NCBI GenBank assembly: GCA_943328795.2
Contig: CALQBK020000011.1
Span: forward strand, 1 to 52,982
Direction of reading: 5' to 3'
From: Bifidobacterium breve
Lineage (GTDB): Bacteria; Myxococcota_A; UBA796; SXON01
Length of the DNA: 52,982 nt
The notes below the pieces were generated by a model. It had not been told where the DNA came from and ran no database searches. It was given only the letters and a program-made list of their open reading frames with translations. Of the stretch, positions 43,276 to 50,115 are shown in pieces (position 1 is the stretch's first letter; the number at the start of each line of letters is the position of its first letter). The translations under genes were made by a program, and so were the position numbers.

Positions 43276-44823
43276 CTACACGCTGATCGAGTAGGCCGTG
43301 GTCGTCGTGGCGTTGCCCGCGGCATCGGTGCTGGTGAGGGTGAACACGTACGTGGTCCCGCGGCTGCCGGTGAACGAGAGGCTGTGCGACGTCGTCATCG
43401 TGCTGTTGCCGTAGGTGCCGTAGTCTTGGAAGTTGATGTAGGACGTCGCCGACTCGTTGGTGGTCCACTTGACGTAGAACTTCGTGCTCCGGGTGTAGCC
43501 GCTGACCGCCGAGAGGGTGGGGGCAGTGGTGTCCGCGGTGCTGGAAGAGCCGGAGCTGGACCCGGAGGAGCCGGAGCTGGACCCGGAGGAGCCGGAGCTG
43601 GACCCGGACGAGCTGCTGCCGGACGCGACGCTCTTGGCCTTCGCGACCGCGGCGTACGCGTTCAGGTAGCCGTAGCCGTAGGTGGTGTCGTAGCCGGACG
43701 ACCCCTTGTCCGTCGCGGTGGACTCGAGGATGCTCGCCACGTCGTCGGGGTTCGTGACGCCTTGCCCGATCACCAGCGCAGCGGCGGCGGCCACGTGCGG
43801 GGTCGCCATCGAGGTGCCTTCCCAGAACGTGTACGTCCACGCCCCGGACTCGGTGGTCTCCTGCAGGATGCCGTCTGCGTACCCGTCGCCGTTGGCGTCC
43901 TTCGAGAGATCGCCGCCCGGGGCGGTGATGTCGAGCCCGGTGCCGGTGTTGGAGTACGCGCTGTGCGTGCCGCCGTACCCAGCGGCGCCGACGGAGATGA
44001 CGCCGTTGTACGCCGCGGGGTAGCTGATCGAGCTCGCGTACTCGTTGCCCGACGCGGCCACGATCGTGACGCCCTTCCCGTACGCGTAGGACACAGCGCT
44101 GGAGAGCGTGCTGCTCGACGACGAGCTGCCGAGCGACATGCTGATCACCTTGGCGCCGTTGTCGGTCGCCCAGGTGATGCCGCTCGCGATGCTCGCCATG
44201 TCGCCCGACCCGTCGTCCCCCATGACCTTCACAGGCAGGATGCTCGCCCCGGGCGCGAGCCCCGCGACGCCGACGCCGTTGTTCGTCTTCTGGGCGATCG
44301 TCCCGGCGCAGAAGGTGCCGTGGCCGTTGCCGTCGGAGGGGTTCGAGTCGTTGTTGTAGAAGTCGTACCCGGAGAGCACGTTCGCGACGCCGTCGGGGCC
44401 GCCCGTCTTCAGCCCGGTGTCCAGCACGGCGACGATGACGCCGGAGCCGGTGCCGTAGTCCCAGGCGCTCGACGCCTGCACGTCAGTCAGGTTCCACTGG
44501 TAGCCGATGTAGGGGTCGTTCATCGTCGTGCTGGTCGTGAACGCCAGGATGTTCGGCTCGGCGAACGCCACGCGTCCATCGGCCGCGAGCTTGTCGACGA
44601 CCGACTGCACGCTCTTGCCCTCGGGGATGCGCAAACGCTTCACGTTGATCGGCGCGATGTAGTCTGACTCCTGCAGGCCGTTCTCGTCCTCCACGTTCAT
44701 CTGGTCCACGTCGTCGCCGTTGCCCTGGACGAGCACTTCACCCTCGAGGAACGGCACGTCCCCGTCGAAGGTGGGGGCAGTGGCGGCGGTGTCACAGGCG
44801 GCGAGCAGGAGGAGTGTGAGCAA
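43276..44823 (-). CDS. Subtilisin-like (S8) serine protease lipoprotein
   Basis: 515 residues from the TTG at 44823, chosen because GAGG lies 5 bases upstream and the product begins with a lipoprotein signal (MLTLLLLAAC, Cys at 10); an upstream TTG at 44853 is possible but unsupported. An inhibitor-like propeptide is followed by the catalytic domain: D135 in V-L-D-T-G-L, H168 in G-H-G-T-F-C-A-G, oxyanion Asn in A-A-S-G-N, and S338 in G-T-S-M-A-T-P. A Ser/Gly linker encoded by tandem 21-bp repeats leads to a fibronectin-like C-terminal domain (about 435-515). It is a lipid-anchored, probably calcium-stabilised, exported protease, and may share a transcript with tamB-tamA. Confidence 0.9.
   Translation of the reverse strand: MLTLLLLAACDTAATAPTFDGDVPFLEGEVLVQGNGDDVDQMNVEDENGLQESDYIAPINVKRLRIPEGKSVQSVVDKLAADGRVAFAEPNILAFTTSTTMNDPYIGYQWNLTDVQASSAWDYGTGSGVIVAVLDTGLKTGGPDGVANVLSGYDFYNNDSNPSDGNGHGTFCAGTIAQKTNNGVGVAGLAPGASILPVKVMGDDGSGDMASIASGITWATDNGAKVISMSLGSSSSSSTLSSAVSYAYGKGVTIVAASGNEYASSISYPAAYNGVISVGAAGYGGTHSAYSNTGTGLDITAPGGDLSKDANGDGYADGILQETTESGAWTYTFWEGTSMATPHVAAAAALVIGQGVTNPDDVASILESTATDKGSSGYDTTYGYGYLNAYAAVAKAKSVASGSSSSGSSSGSSGSSSGSSGSSSGSSSTADTTAPTLSAVSGYTRSTKFYVKWTTNESATSYINFQDYGTYGNSTMTTSHSLSFTGSRGTTYVFTLTSTDAAGNATTTTAYSISV
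43548..43612. repeat. 21-bp tandem repeats inside the protease gene
   Basis: About three copies of a 21-bp unit built from CCGGAGCTGGACCCGGAGGAG encode the Ser/Gly linker (GSSSGSS units) between the protease and its C-terminal domain. The number of copies could vary by slippage, changing linker length. Confidence 0.75.
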
Positions 44824-44916
44824 AGGGACCTCGGGTGGCCGCCAGAGGTGCAAGGTGCATGCCGGTCTAGGGCTTGCCAGGTCAACGATGCGACCTGCTG
44901 AATTGCCGGTATGGAC

Positions 44917-44934
44917 TGGGACATCGATGTCCCA
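44917..44934. promoter_or_regulatory. 18-bp perfect palindrome upstream of the protease gene
   Basis: TGGGACATC and its exact complement GATGTCCCA meet without a spacer. The site lies 94 bases before the protease start (minus strand) and 108 bases before tRNA-Gly (plus strand) in a non-coding gap. Size and symmetry fit a dimeric regulator's operator. Confidence 0.5.
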
Positions 44935-45041
44935 CTGGGGCGCGCTTGGGGCGCTGAGGGGGCGCGGGCGGAGCGGCGCCCGAAGGTGTTGTCGAATGCC
45001 GGCGTTGCGCGCACGCGCCGTTCGGTTACTACGCTGGCACC

Positions 45042-45117
45042 GCGGGCGTAGCTCAGTTGGTAGAGCACGAGCTTCCCAAGCTCGGGGTCACGGGTTCGAC
45101 CCCCGCCGCCCGCTCCA
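45042..45117 (+). tRNA. tRNA-Gly (CCC)
   Basis: Acceptor arms GCGGGCG (45042-45048) and CGCCCGC (45107-45113) pair. The D-arm reads GCTCAGTTGGTAGAGC and the anticodon stem CGAGC/GCTCG encloses TTCCCAA, so the anticodon is CCC. T-loop TTCGACC; CCA is encoded at 45115-45117. The outermost T-stem pair is an A-C mismatch. Confidence 0.95.
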
Positions 45118-45126
45118 AATCGCGCG

Positions 45127-45162
45127 GAAGCCACCGGAAACCCCGGTGGCTTCTTGCTTTTT
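45127..45162 (+). terminator. Intrinsic terminator after tRNA-Gly
   Basis: Perfect 11-bp arms GAAGCCACCGG (45127-45137) and CCGGTGGCTTC (45143-45153) with a 5-base loop are followed by a five-T run (45158-45162). It ends the tRNA-Gly transcript ten bases beyond its CCA. Confidence 0.9.
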
Positions 45163-45209
45163 GACCGGCGCGGCCTGCAAGCCCCGCGCCGATCCGTTAA
45201 TCGCGGCGG

Positions 45210-47093
45210 GTGACCCTCGTTGCCACCGGATCGCCAGAGCTCGCCGCGCTTCGGGCGATCGTGCGCGTCGATGAGCGCCCCGCCGAGCGGCAGGCCCACG
45301 CGCGGGACCTCTGGCCCCGCGGCACGCTCAAGCTCGCGAGCGAGCACGACGCCGGCGTAGCCCCCCGCGCTGTCGCGTTCCCCACGAGCGAGGCCGAGGT
45401 CGCCGCGTGCCTGCGGTTCGCCGCCGAGCGCGGGATCCCCCTGGTGCCCTGGGGCGCGGGGAGCGGCGTGTGCGGCGCTGCCGCCGGCCGGGCGGACGCC
45501 ATCGCGTTGGATCTCAAGCTGCTCCGCGAGATCGGGCCTGTAGAGGACCGCGGGGACCACGGCGTCGTGGACGTCGGTGCGGGCGTGCTCGGTCAGCACT
45601 TGGAGGACGCGCTCGAGGCGCAGGGCTGGGCGACGCGCCATAGCCCGAGCTCCATCTGGTGCAGCACCGTGGGGGGCTGGGCCGTCGGGCGGTCCGCGGG
45701 GCAGTTCTCCAGCAGGTACGGCAAGTTCGAGGACATGGCCTCGGCGCTGCGGGTGGTCACGCCCCGCGGGGCCTACGGCACCGGCGAGTGGTTCGACCCG
45801 GAGAACCCCACCAGCGCAGGGCGAGACCTGCACGAGTGGGTGCTCGGGAGCGAGGGCGCGCTCGGGGTGGTCACCCAGGTGCGCACGCGCGTGAACCGCG
45901 TGGCGCGGGCCCGCTGGCTCCGCGGCTACCGCTTCAAGCAGATCGACATGGCCTGGTCAGCGATGCGCCGCATCCTGCAGTTGGAGCTGCGGCCGTGCGC
46001 GGTTCGGCTCTACGACGCGGTGGACACGCGCCTGGCCGGCAAGGGGACCGTCGGGAAGGTGAAGAAGAGCTCGGCGTGGCTGGACGCGCTTCGGGGCCTG
46101 GTGGAGACCACCCCTTCGCTGCGAAAACACACGTTGTCGCTGCCGCTCTCGCTGCCGCGCCTCGTCAACCGCATCGCCCAGGGGGCCTCCGGCGACTGCG
46201 TGCTCATCCTCGGGTTCGAGGGGGAGCCCGACGAGGTGGCCGAGGCGAGCGGACGCGCGCACGCAGTGGCGATGCACGACCCGACGCTGGTGGCGGATCT
46301 CGGCTCGGAGCCTGGGGAGCACTGGTACAATCACCGGCACGAGGTCTCGTACAAGCTCTCGCCGATCTACAGCCACGGTGGCTTTGCAGACACGATGGAG
46401 GTCTGCGCGCTGTGGTCGAGACTTCCGGCGTTGTACGCCGGTGTCCGGGCGGCGCTCGGCCAGTACGGCCTCGTGATGGCGCACTTCTCCCACGTCTACC
46501 GGGAGGGGTGCAGCATCTACTTCACCTTCGCGGGGAGAGGTACGGTCGAGGTGTATGACGCCGCGTGGAGAGCGGCGTTGGCGGCCGCAGAAGCCGCGGG
46601 CGGCACGGTGGCCCACCACCACGGGGTCGGGCAGCTGAAGCAGCACGCAGCGGGCCGCGAGCTCGCTGGGGTCGCGCCGTTGTTCCGGGCGCTCCGTGCA
46701 GAGCTGGACCCGGCCGGGATCCTGAACCCCGGTCGGATGTTCCCAGAGCAGCCGGCTCCCGAGGTCGCGCCGCCTGTGTACGGCGTCGACGCCGTCAGCC
46801 GCGTCGCGACCCTGCCAGCCCACGAGCCAGCGGGAGAGCGCGACGCCCGGCTGGCGTCCGCGGGCTGGCTGCTCCGTCACCCGACCCCGGGGCCCCTCTC
46901 GGCGGACCTGGGCCGCGTCGGGCCCGACGACACGCGCGTCGTCGGGGCCTGGGCGAACATCGAGGGCCAGCGGATCGCGCTGCTCCCCGTGCCGCGCAGC
47001 TCGGCGGGGCCGGATCCTCGCCGTGTCCTGCCCGCGGAGCGCTACGAAGCGCTCACGGTGCCGATCGTACCCATCCCTGGGGAGGACGACTGA
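45210..47093 (+). CDS. FAD-binding oxidoreductase, alkyl-DHAP synthase-like
   Basis: 627 residues. The N-terminal FAD-binding type 4 (VAO/PCMH) domain includes I-P-L-V-P-W-G-A-G-S-G-V and T-V-G-G-W-A-V-G-R-S-A-G-Q-F-S. The C-terminal cap has S-H-V-Y-R-E-G-C-S-I-Y-F-T-F-A (about 427-441) and H-H-H-G-V-G-Q (about 469-475), the two blocks that mark alkylglycerone-phosphate synthase (AGPS) among VAO proteins. AGPS swaps an acyl for an alkyl chain on acyl-DHAP, the key step to ether lipids. An extra C-terminal part of about 110 residues is unusual. The next gene is a ferredoxin-like half of a GlcF/GlpC protein, so a 2-hydroxyacid dehydrogenase remains an alternative. The two genes overlap by one base (TGATG). 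Confidence 0.82.
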   Translation: MTLVATGSPELAALRAIVRVDERPAERQAHARDLWPRGTLKLASEHDAGVAPRAVAFPTSEAEVAACLRFAAERGIPLVPWGAGSGVCGAAAGRADAIALDLKLLREIGPVEDRGDHGVVDVGAGVLGQHLEDALEAQGWATRHSPSSIWCSTVGGWAVGRSAGQFSSRYGKFEDMASALRVVTPRGAYGTGEWFDPENPTSAGRDLHEWVLGSEGALGVVTQVRTRVNRVARARWLRGYRFKQIDMAWSAMRRILQLELRPCAVRLYDAVDTRLAGKGTVGKVKKSSAWLDALRGLVETTPSLRKHTLSLPLSLPRLVNRIAQGASGDCVLILGFEGEPDEVAEASGRAHAVAMHDPTLVADLGSEPGEHWYNHRHEVSYKLSPIYSHGGFADTMEVCALWSRLPALYAGVRAALGQYGLVMAHFSHVYREGCSIYFTFAGRGTVEVYDAAWRAALAAAEAAGGTVAHHHGVGQLKQHAAGRELAGVAPLFRALRAELDPAGILNPGRMFPEQPAPEVAPPVYGVDAVSRVATLPAHEPAGERDARLASAGWLLRHPTPGPLSADLGRVGPDDTRVVGAWANIEGQRIALLPVPRSSAGPDPRRVLPAERYEALTVPIVPIPGEDD

Positions 47094-47620
47094 TGGACGG
47101 CATCGACTGGGCCACCTGCACGTTTTGCCCCAAGCTCTGCCGCCACGTGTGCCCCACGGCGGTGGCGACGGGCCTCGAGTCCGCCACCGCGACCGCGATG
47201 ATGGCCGCGGCCTGGCTCGCGGTCGAGACTGGCGTGGCCGCGGACCCCGACGCGTTGGCGCTCTGCCTCGGGTGCGGCGCCTGCACCCGGCACTGCAAGC
47301 ACCACGTGCCCGTCGCGGACCTCCTGGACCGCGCCGCGGGTCGGGCGAGCCCCGCGCGGCCCGACGTCGCGCTCGCTCCCGTGGCCGGCCCGGCGGTCGA
47401 CCCCGGCCGGTTCGTGACGTGCCACGAGGGCTCCGTCGGCGCGCCGCACCAGCTCGCGTGCTGTGGCTCGCGTGACGGCTTCGTGGATCGGCAGCCCGCC
47501 GCTGCTCACGCGGTCGCGGCCGAGAACGTGCGGCTGCTCGCCGGGCGATCGGTGGCTTGCTCGAACGTGGACTGTGCGGCGTGGCTCAAGGCCCACGGCG
47601 CGAACATCGTGGAGGGATGA
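47093..47620 (+). CDS. Short GlpC/GlcF-like iron-sulfur protein
   Basis: 175 residues. Two 4Fe-4S motifs are seen: C-T-F-C-P-K-L-C-R-H-V-C-P at the start and C-L-G-C-G-A-C-T-R-H-C-K-H-H-V-P near residues 58-73. A single CCG-type segment (C-H-E-G...A-C-C-G-S) follows near 110-125. GlpC and GlcF proteins have about 400 residues with two CCG domains, so this is a half-length version. It probably passes electrons from the FAD enzyme encoded just upstream. The kinase gene overlaps its stop by 4 bases (ATGA). Confidence 0.82.
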   Translation: MDGIDWATCTFCPKLCRHVCPTAVATGLESATATAMMAAAWLAVETGVAADPDALALCLGCGACTRHCKHHVPVADLLDRAAGRASPARPDVALAPVAGPAVDPGRFVTCHEGSVGAPHQLACCGSRDGFVDRQPAAAHAVAAENVRLLAGRSVACSNVDCAAWLKAHGANIVEG

Positions 47621-48597
47621 TGAGCGACAGTGGTGCGCGGAACGAAGGCGAACGGCTCGTGGTCATCGCCAACCCCAGGGGTGCCGGGGGGCGCGCCGGC
47701 CAGAGCCGGGCGGAGATCGAGGCCGCGGTGAGCCGGGCGTTCGCCCAGGCCCGCGTGGTGTGGACCGAGCGTGCCGGCCACGCGACCGAGATCGCGCGCG
47801 AGCTCGCTGAGAAGGGCGAGACGGACATCATCGCGGCCCTGGGCGGCGACGGCACGTGCCACGAGGTCGTGAACGGGCTGTTCAAGGACGGCGTCATCGT
47901 GAACCGGCGCGTGATCTTCACGGTCATCCCGTTCGGCACCGGGGGCGACCTCGTTCGCTCGCTCGAGATCAAGAAGGACCTCCGCGCTTCGCTCTGGACA
48001 GCGAGCACCGGGATGACGCTCCCGCTCGACGTCATCAAGATGACCTTCCCGCCTGGGCCAGGCGGCCTCCAGCGCGTGGAGATGTGCGTCAACGTCGCCG
48101 GGTTCGGGATCAACGCGATGGTCTGCAAGATGGTCAACGCGTCGTCGAAGCGGCTCGGCGGCACGCTGTCCTTCCTGGGCGCGATCTTGCGGGCGCTGAC
48201 CACGTTCGAGCCCCGCGCGGTGGACTGGACGTGGGACGGCCCTGCGGGCCCAGGCAGCGCGTCCGTGGAGACGCACGCGGCGTTCGTAGCGAACGGGCAG
48301 TACTGCGGCGCCGGGCTGTTCGTCGGCAAAGGCGGCTCGATGGCCGACGGGCTGCTCGACGTGTCGATCGTCCCGAAGATGGCTCCCTGGGTCGCGGCGC
48401 GGCACCTGCCCAAGCTCTACGCGGGGAACTTCGCGAAGGTCCCCGGCGTCGTCCGCGTGACCGCGACACACGTGACCATCACACGGTCGATCCCTATCGA
48501 GACAGACGGCGAGCCGTTGGGAGAGACGCCGGTGACCATCGACCTGCTGCCGAAGGCGCTGATGGTGCGTGGCGGCTGGCTCAAGCCCCCGGCGTAG
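47617..48597 (+). CDS. Diacylglycerol kinase-family lipid kinase
   Basis: 326 residues from the ATG at 47617 (another ATG follows). The DAGK/LCB5/YegS catalytic domain is clear: V-I-A-N-P-R-G-A-G-G at the start, L-G-G-D-G-T-C-H-E-V-V-N-G (the G-G-D-G-T nucleotide loop) and P-F-G-T-G-G-D-L-V-R. The later G-K-G-G-S-M-A-D-G-L-L-D-V metal and substrate block follows, with D-G-E-P-L-G near the end. These enzymes phosphorylate diacylglycerol, sphingoid bases or related lipids. Being coupled to an AGPS-like gene suggests phosphorylation of an alkyl- or acylglycerol; this is inference. Confidence 0.9.
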   Translation: MMSDSGARNEGERLVVIANPRGAGGRAGQSRAEIEAAVSRAFAQARVVWTERAGHATEIARELAEKGETDIIAALGGDGTCHEVVNGLFKDGVIVNRRVIFTVIPFGTGGDLVRSLEIKKDLRASLWTASTGMTLPLDVIKMTFPPGPGGLQRVEMCVNVAGFGINAMVCKMVNASSKRLGGTLSFLGAILRALTTFEPRAVDWTWDGPAGPGSASVETHAAFVANGQYCGAGLFVGKGGSMADGLLDVSIVPKMAPWVAARHLPKLYAGNFAKVPGVVRVTATHVTITRSIPIETDGEPLGETPVTIDLLPKALMVRGGWLKPPA

Positions 48598-48983
48598 CCC
48601 GGGATTTGCAACAAAAGGCCCCCCTGGGGCCGTAGTCCGGCGACCGAACCCGGCTTCTCGGGCCGCCCCGTCCTCCGGGGCAAAACCGCGCTGAGTGCGT
48701 GCTGCTCGCGCTCGTGGTCGTGCCTGGGGTCCGGCCGGTTGGTCCATTTGCGGTATTTTCGTTTTTTGCGTTCGACAGCTTTGGGACAAAAACCGGCGTT
48801 TTCACGTTGGCGCTCAACTGCGCTTCTGTTAGTGTTGCGTCGTCCTAAGTAAAGGTGTCTCTGATCTTTCACCGCAGGCGACCGCGAAATGCGCCGACGG
48901 ACCCCTGATCGAGTAGATGGCATCGCGCAGTTGGACCTTTTGGACAATTTGGACAATCACCCAGCACCCTCAAGGAGTACCTC
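48598..48983 (+). promoter_or_regulatory. Non-coding leader/promoter region of the HU gene
   Basis: 386 bases without a credible gene. A GGCCCC/GGGGCC hairpin (48617-48631) follows the kinase stop; its T-tract is on the minus strand, so its role is unclear. An AT-rich island (about 48740-48850, with runs of T) is the likely promoter for HU, but no convincing -35/-10 pair can be assigned. Three tandem TTGGAC units occur at 48931, 48940 and 48949. AAGGAG (48972-48977) is the HU ribosome binding site. Confidence 0.5.
48931..48957 (+). repeat. Three tandem 9-bp TTGGAC repeats in HU leader
   Basis: TTGGACCTT, TTGGACAAT and TTGGACAAT follow each other at an exact 9-base period, 27-53 bases before the HU start codon and 15 bases before its ribosome binding site. 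They lie in the expected 5' leader. Confidence 0.65.
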
Positions 48984-49259
48984 ATGAACAAGGCAGACCT
49001 CACCGAGCAGCTCGCACAGAAGGCCCAGATCGCCAAGATCAAGGCCGCGCAGCACGTGAACATCATCATGGACACCATCCAGGAGGCCCTCACCAAGGGC
49101 GACAAGGTCACCATCTCCGACTTCGGCACGTTCACCGTGTCGCAGCGCCGCCAGTTCAAGGGCCACAACCCGAAGAACGGCAAGGAGATCCAGGTCCCCT
49201 CGCGCCGCATCCCCGTGTTCCGCGCGGGCAAGGGTCTCAAGGAGTCCCTCAACACGTGA
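48984..49259 (+). CDS. HU/IHF-family histone-like DNA-binding protein
   Basis: 91 residues, the HU length. It opens with M-N-K-A-D-L-T-E-Q-L-A, has the dimer helix region, then the signature V-T-I-S-D-F-G-T-F-T-V and the flexible DNA-binding arm (R-N-P-type loop represented by G-H-N-P-K-N-G-K-E-I-Q-V-P), and ends in the F-R-A-G-K-G-L-K helix. It bends and packages DNA. A strong AAGGAG ribosome binding site and a double terminator suggest high expression from its own promoter. Confidence 0.95.
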   Translation: MNKADLTEQLAQKAQIAKIKAAQHVNIIMDTIQEALTKGDKVTISDFGTFTVSQRRQFKGHNPKNGKEIQVPSRRIPVFRAGKGLKESLNT

Positions 49260-49265
49260 GTCCAA

Positions 49266-49294
49266 CCCCGGGAGGCGCTCTGCGCCTCCCGGGG
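49266..49294 (+). terminator. First of two tandem hairpins after HU gene
   Basis: Perfect 13-bp arms (49266-49278 and 49282-49294) enclose a 3-base loop, 6 bases after the HU stop. No T-tract follows directly; it may stabilise the message or act with the next hairpin. Confidence 0.75.
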
Positions 49295-49306
49295 CACCCA
49301 CCCTTT

Positions 49307-49345
49307 CGGCCACCTGCCCCCTGGGCAGGTGGCCGTTCGGCTTTT
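49307..49345 (+). terminator. Second tandem hairpin after HU gene with T-tract
   Basis: Perfect 13-bp arms CGGCCACCTGCCC (49307-49319) and its complement (49323-49335) with a 3-base loop are followed by TTCGGCTTTT. This is a normal intrinsic terminator, 12 bases after the first hairpin. Confidence 0.85.
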
Positions 49346-49498
49346 CCGGCCCGTGCGCCTTGACACACGCGCGGTGGGTGAGAAGGTTCCTGCGAAGCGG
49401 CACGTCTCGTGGCCGTCGGCACCCGATCCTCGGGATGTCGAGAAGGGTGTCAAACCCACGGCGTCCTCGGCTTCGGGGTCGTGTGCTTCGGAGTCCTG

Positions 49499-50113
49499 AT
49501 GCAACTGCACGAATCCCGCACCTCTGAACCCTCGGTCCGCTTCGTCGCCGAGGCGCGCTTGCCGTCGCGCTACGGCGACTTCCGTGTGTTGGCGTTCGAG
49601 TGTGCGGCCGACGGGCTCGACTACGGCGTGATGGCTCGCGGGGACCTGGAGGGCGCCGAGAACGTGCCGGTCCGGCTGCACTCCGAGTGCTTCACGGGGG
49701 ACGTGATGGGGAGCCTGAAGTGCGACTGCCGCGACCAGCTCGAGGCCGCCTTGTCGTACGTCGGCCAGCACGAGCGCGGCGCAGTGCTCTACTTGCCGCA
49801 AGAGGGGCGTGGCATCGGCCTCGCCAACAAGATCCGCGCGTACGCGCTCCAGGACCGCGGGCTGGACACGGTGGAGGCCAACCTCGCGCTCGGATTCCCG
49901 GACGACCTGCGGCGGTACGACACCGCCGCCGAGATCATTCGGCTCCTCGGCATCCGCTCCGTTGCGCTGCTCACGAACAACCCGTCGAAGCTCGCTGGCC
50001 TCGCCCGCGCGGGCATCCCGGTGCAGAGCCACATCCCCCTGCGCACCGCGCCAAACCCACACAACGCCTTCTACCTCGACACAAAGAGGGACAAGAGCGG
50101 GCACAGGCTGTAG
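49499..50113 (+). CDS. ribA: GTP cyclohydrolase II
   Basis: 204 residues from the ATG at 49499, preceded by GGAG; the frame is open to 49409 but without coding character. Signatures: R-L-H-S-E-C-F-T-G-D-V-M-G-S-L-K-C-D-C (zinc ligands), Y-L-P-Q-E-G-R-G-I-G-L and the L-L-T-N-N-P-S-K motif. It opens GTP to the first riboflavin intermediate and releases formate. It is a stand-alone RibA, not fused to RibB. Four downstream bases separate it from a sulfatase-like gene, so they may share a transcript although unrelated in function. Confidence 0.95.
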   Translation: MQLHESRTSEPSVRFVAEARLPSRYGDFRVLAFECAADGLDYGVMARGDLEGAENVPVRLHSECFTGDVMGSLKCDCRDQLEAALSYVGQHERGAVLYLPQEGRGIGLANKIRAYALQDRGLDTVEANLALGFPDDLRRYDTAAEIIRLLGIRSVALLTNNPSKLAGLARAGIPVQSHIPLRTAPNPHNAFYLDTKRDKSGHRL

Positions 50114-50115
50114 CG

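Noticed and set aside
44697-45833. 378-residue minus-strand frame across tRNA-Gly
   Set aside because: It runs through a tRNA and a terminator and overlaps two real genes in other frames.
48617-48631. Hairpin after the lipid kinase as its terminator
   Set aside because: The 6-bp stem has its T-tract on the opposite strand, so as a plus-strand terminator it is not convincing.
48417-48956. 179-residue minus-strand frame in the HU leader region
   Set aside because: Overlaps the lipid kinase gene antisense and lacks any export or domain signal; Arg/Lys-rich noise.
49346-49498. FMN riboswitch upstream of ribA
   Set aside because: The conserved RFN blocks are not visible in this leader; only a GGAG ribosome site is supported.
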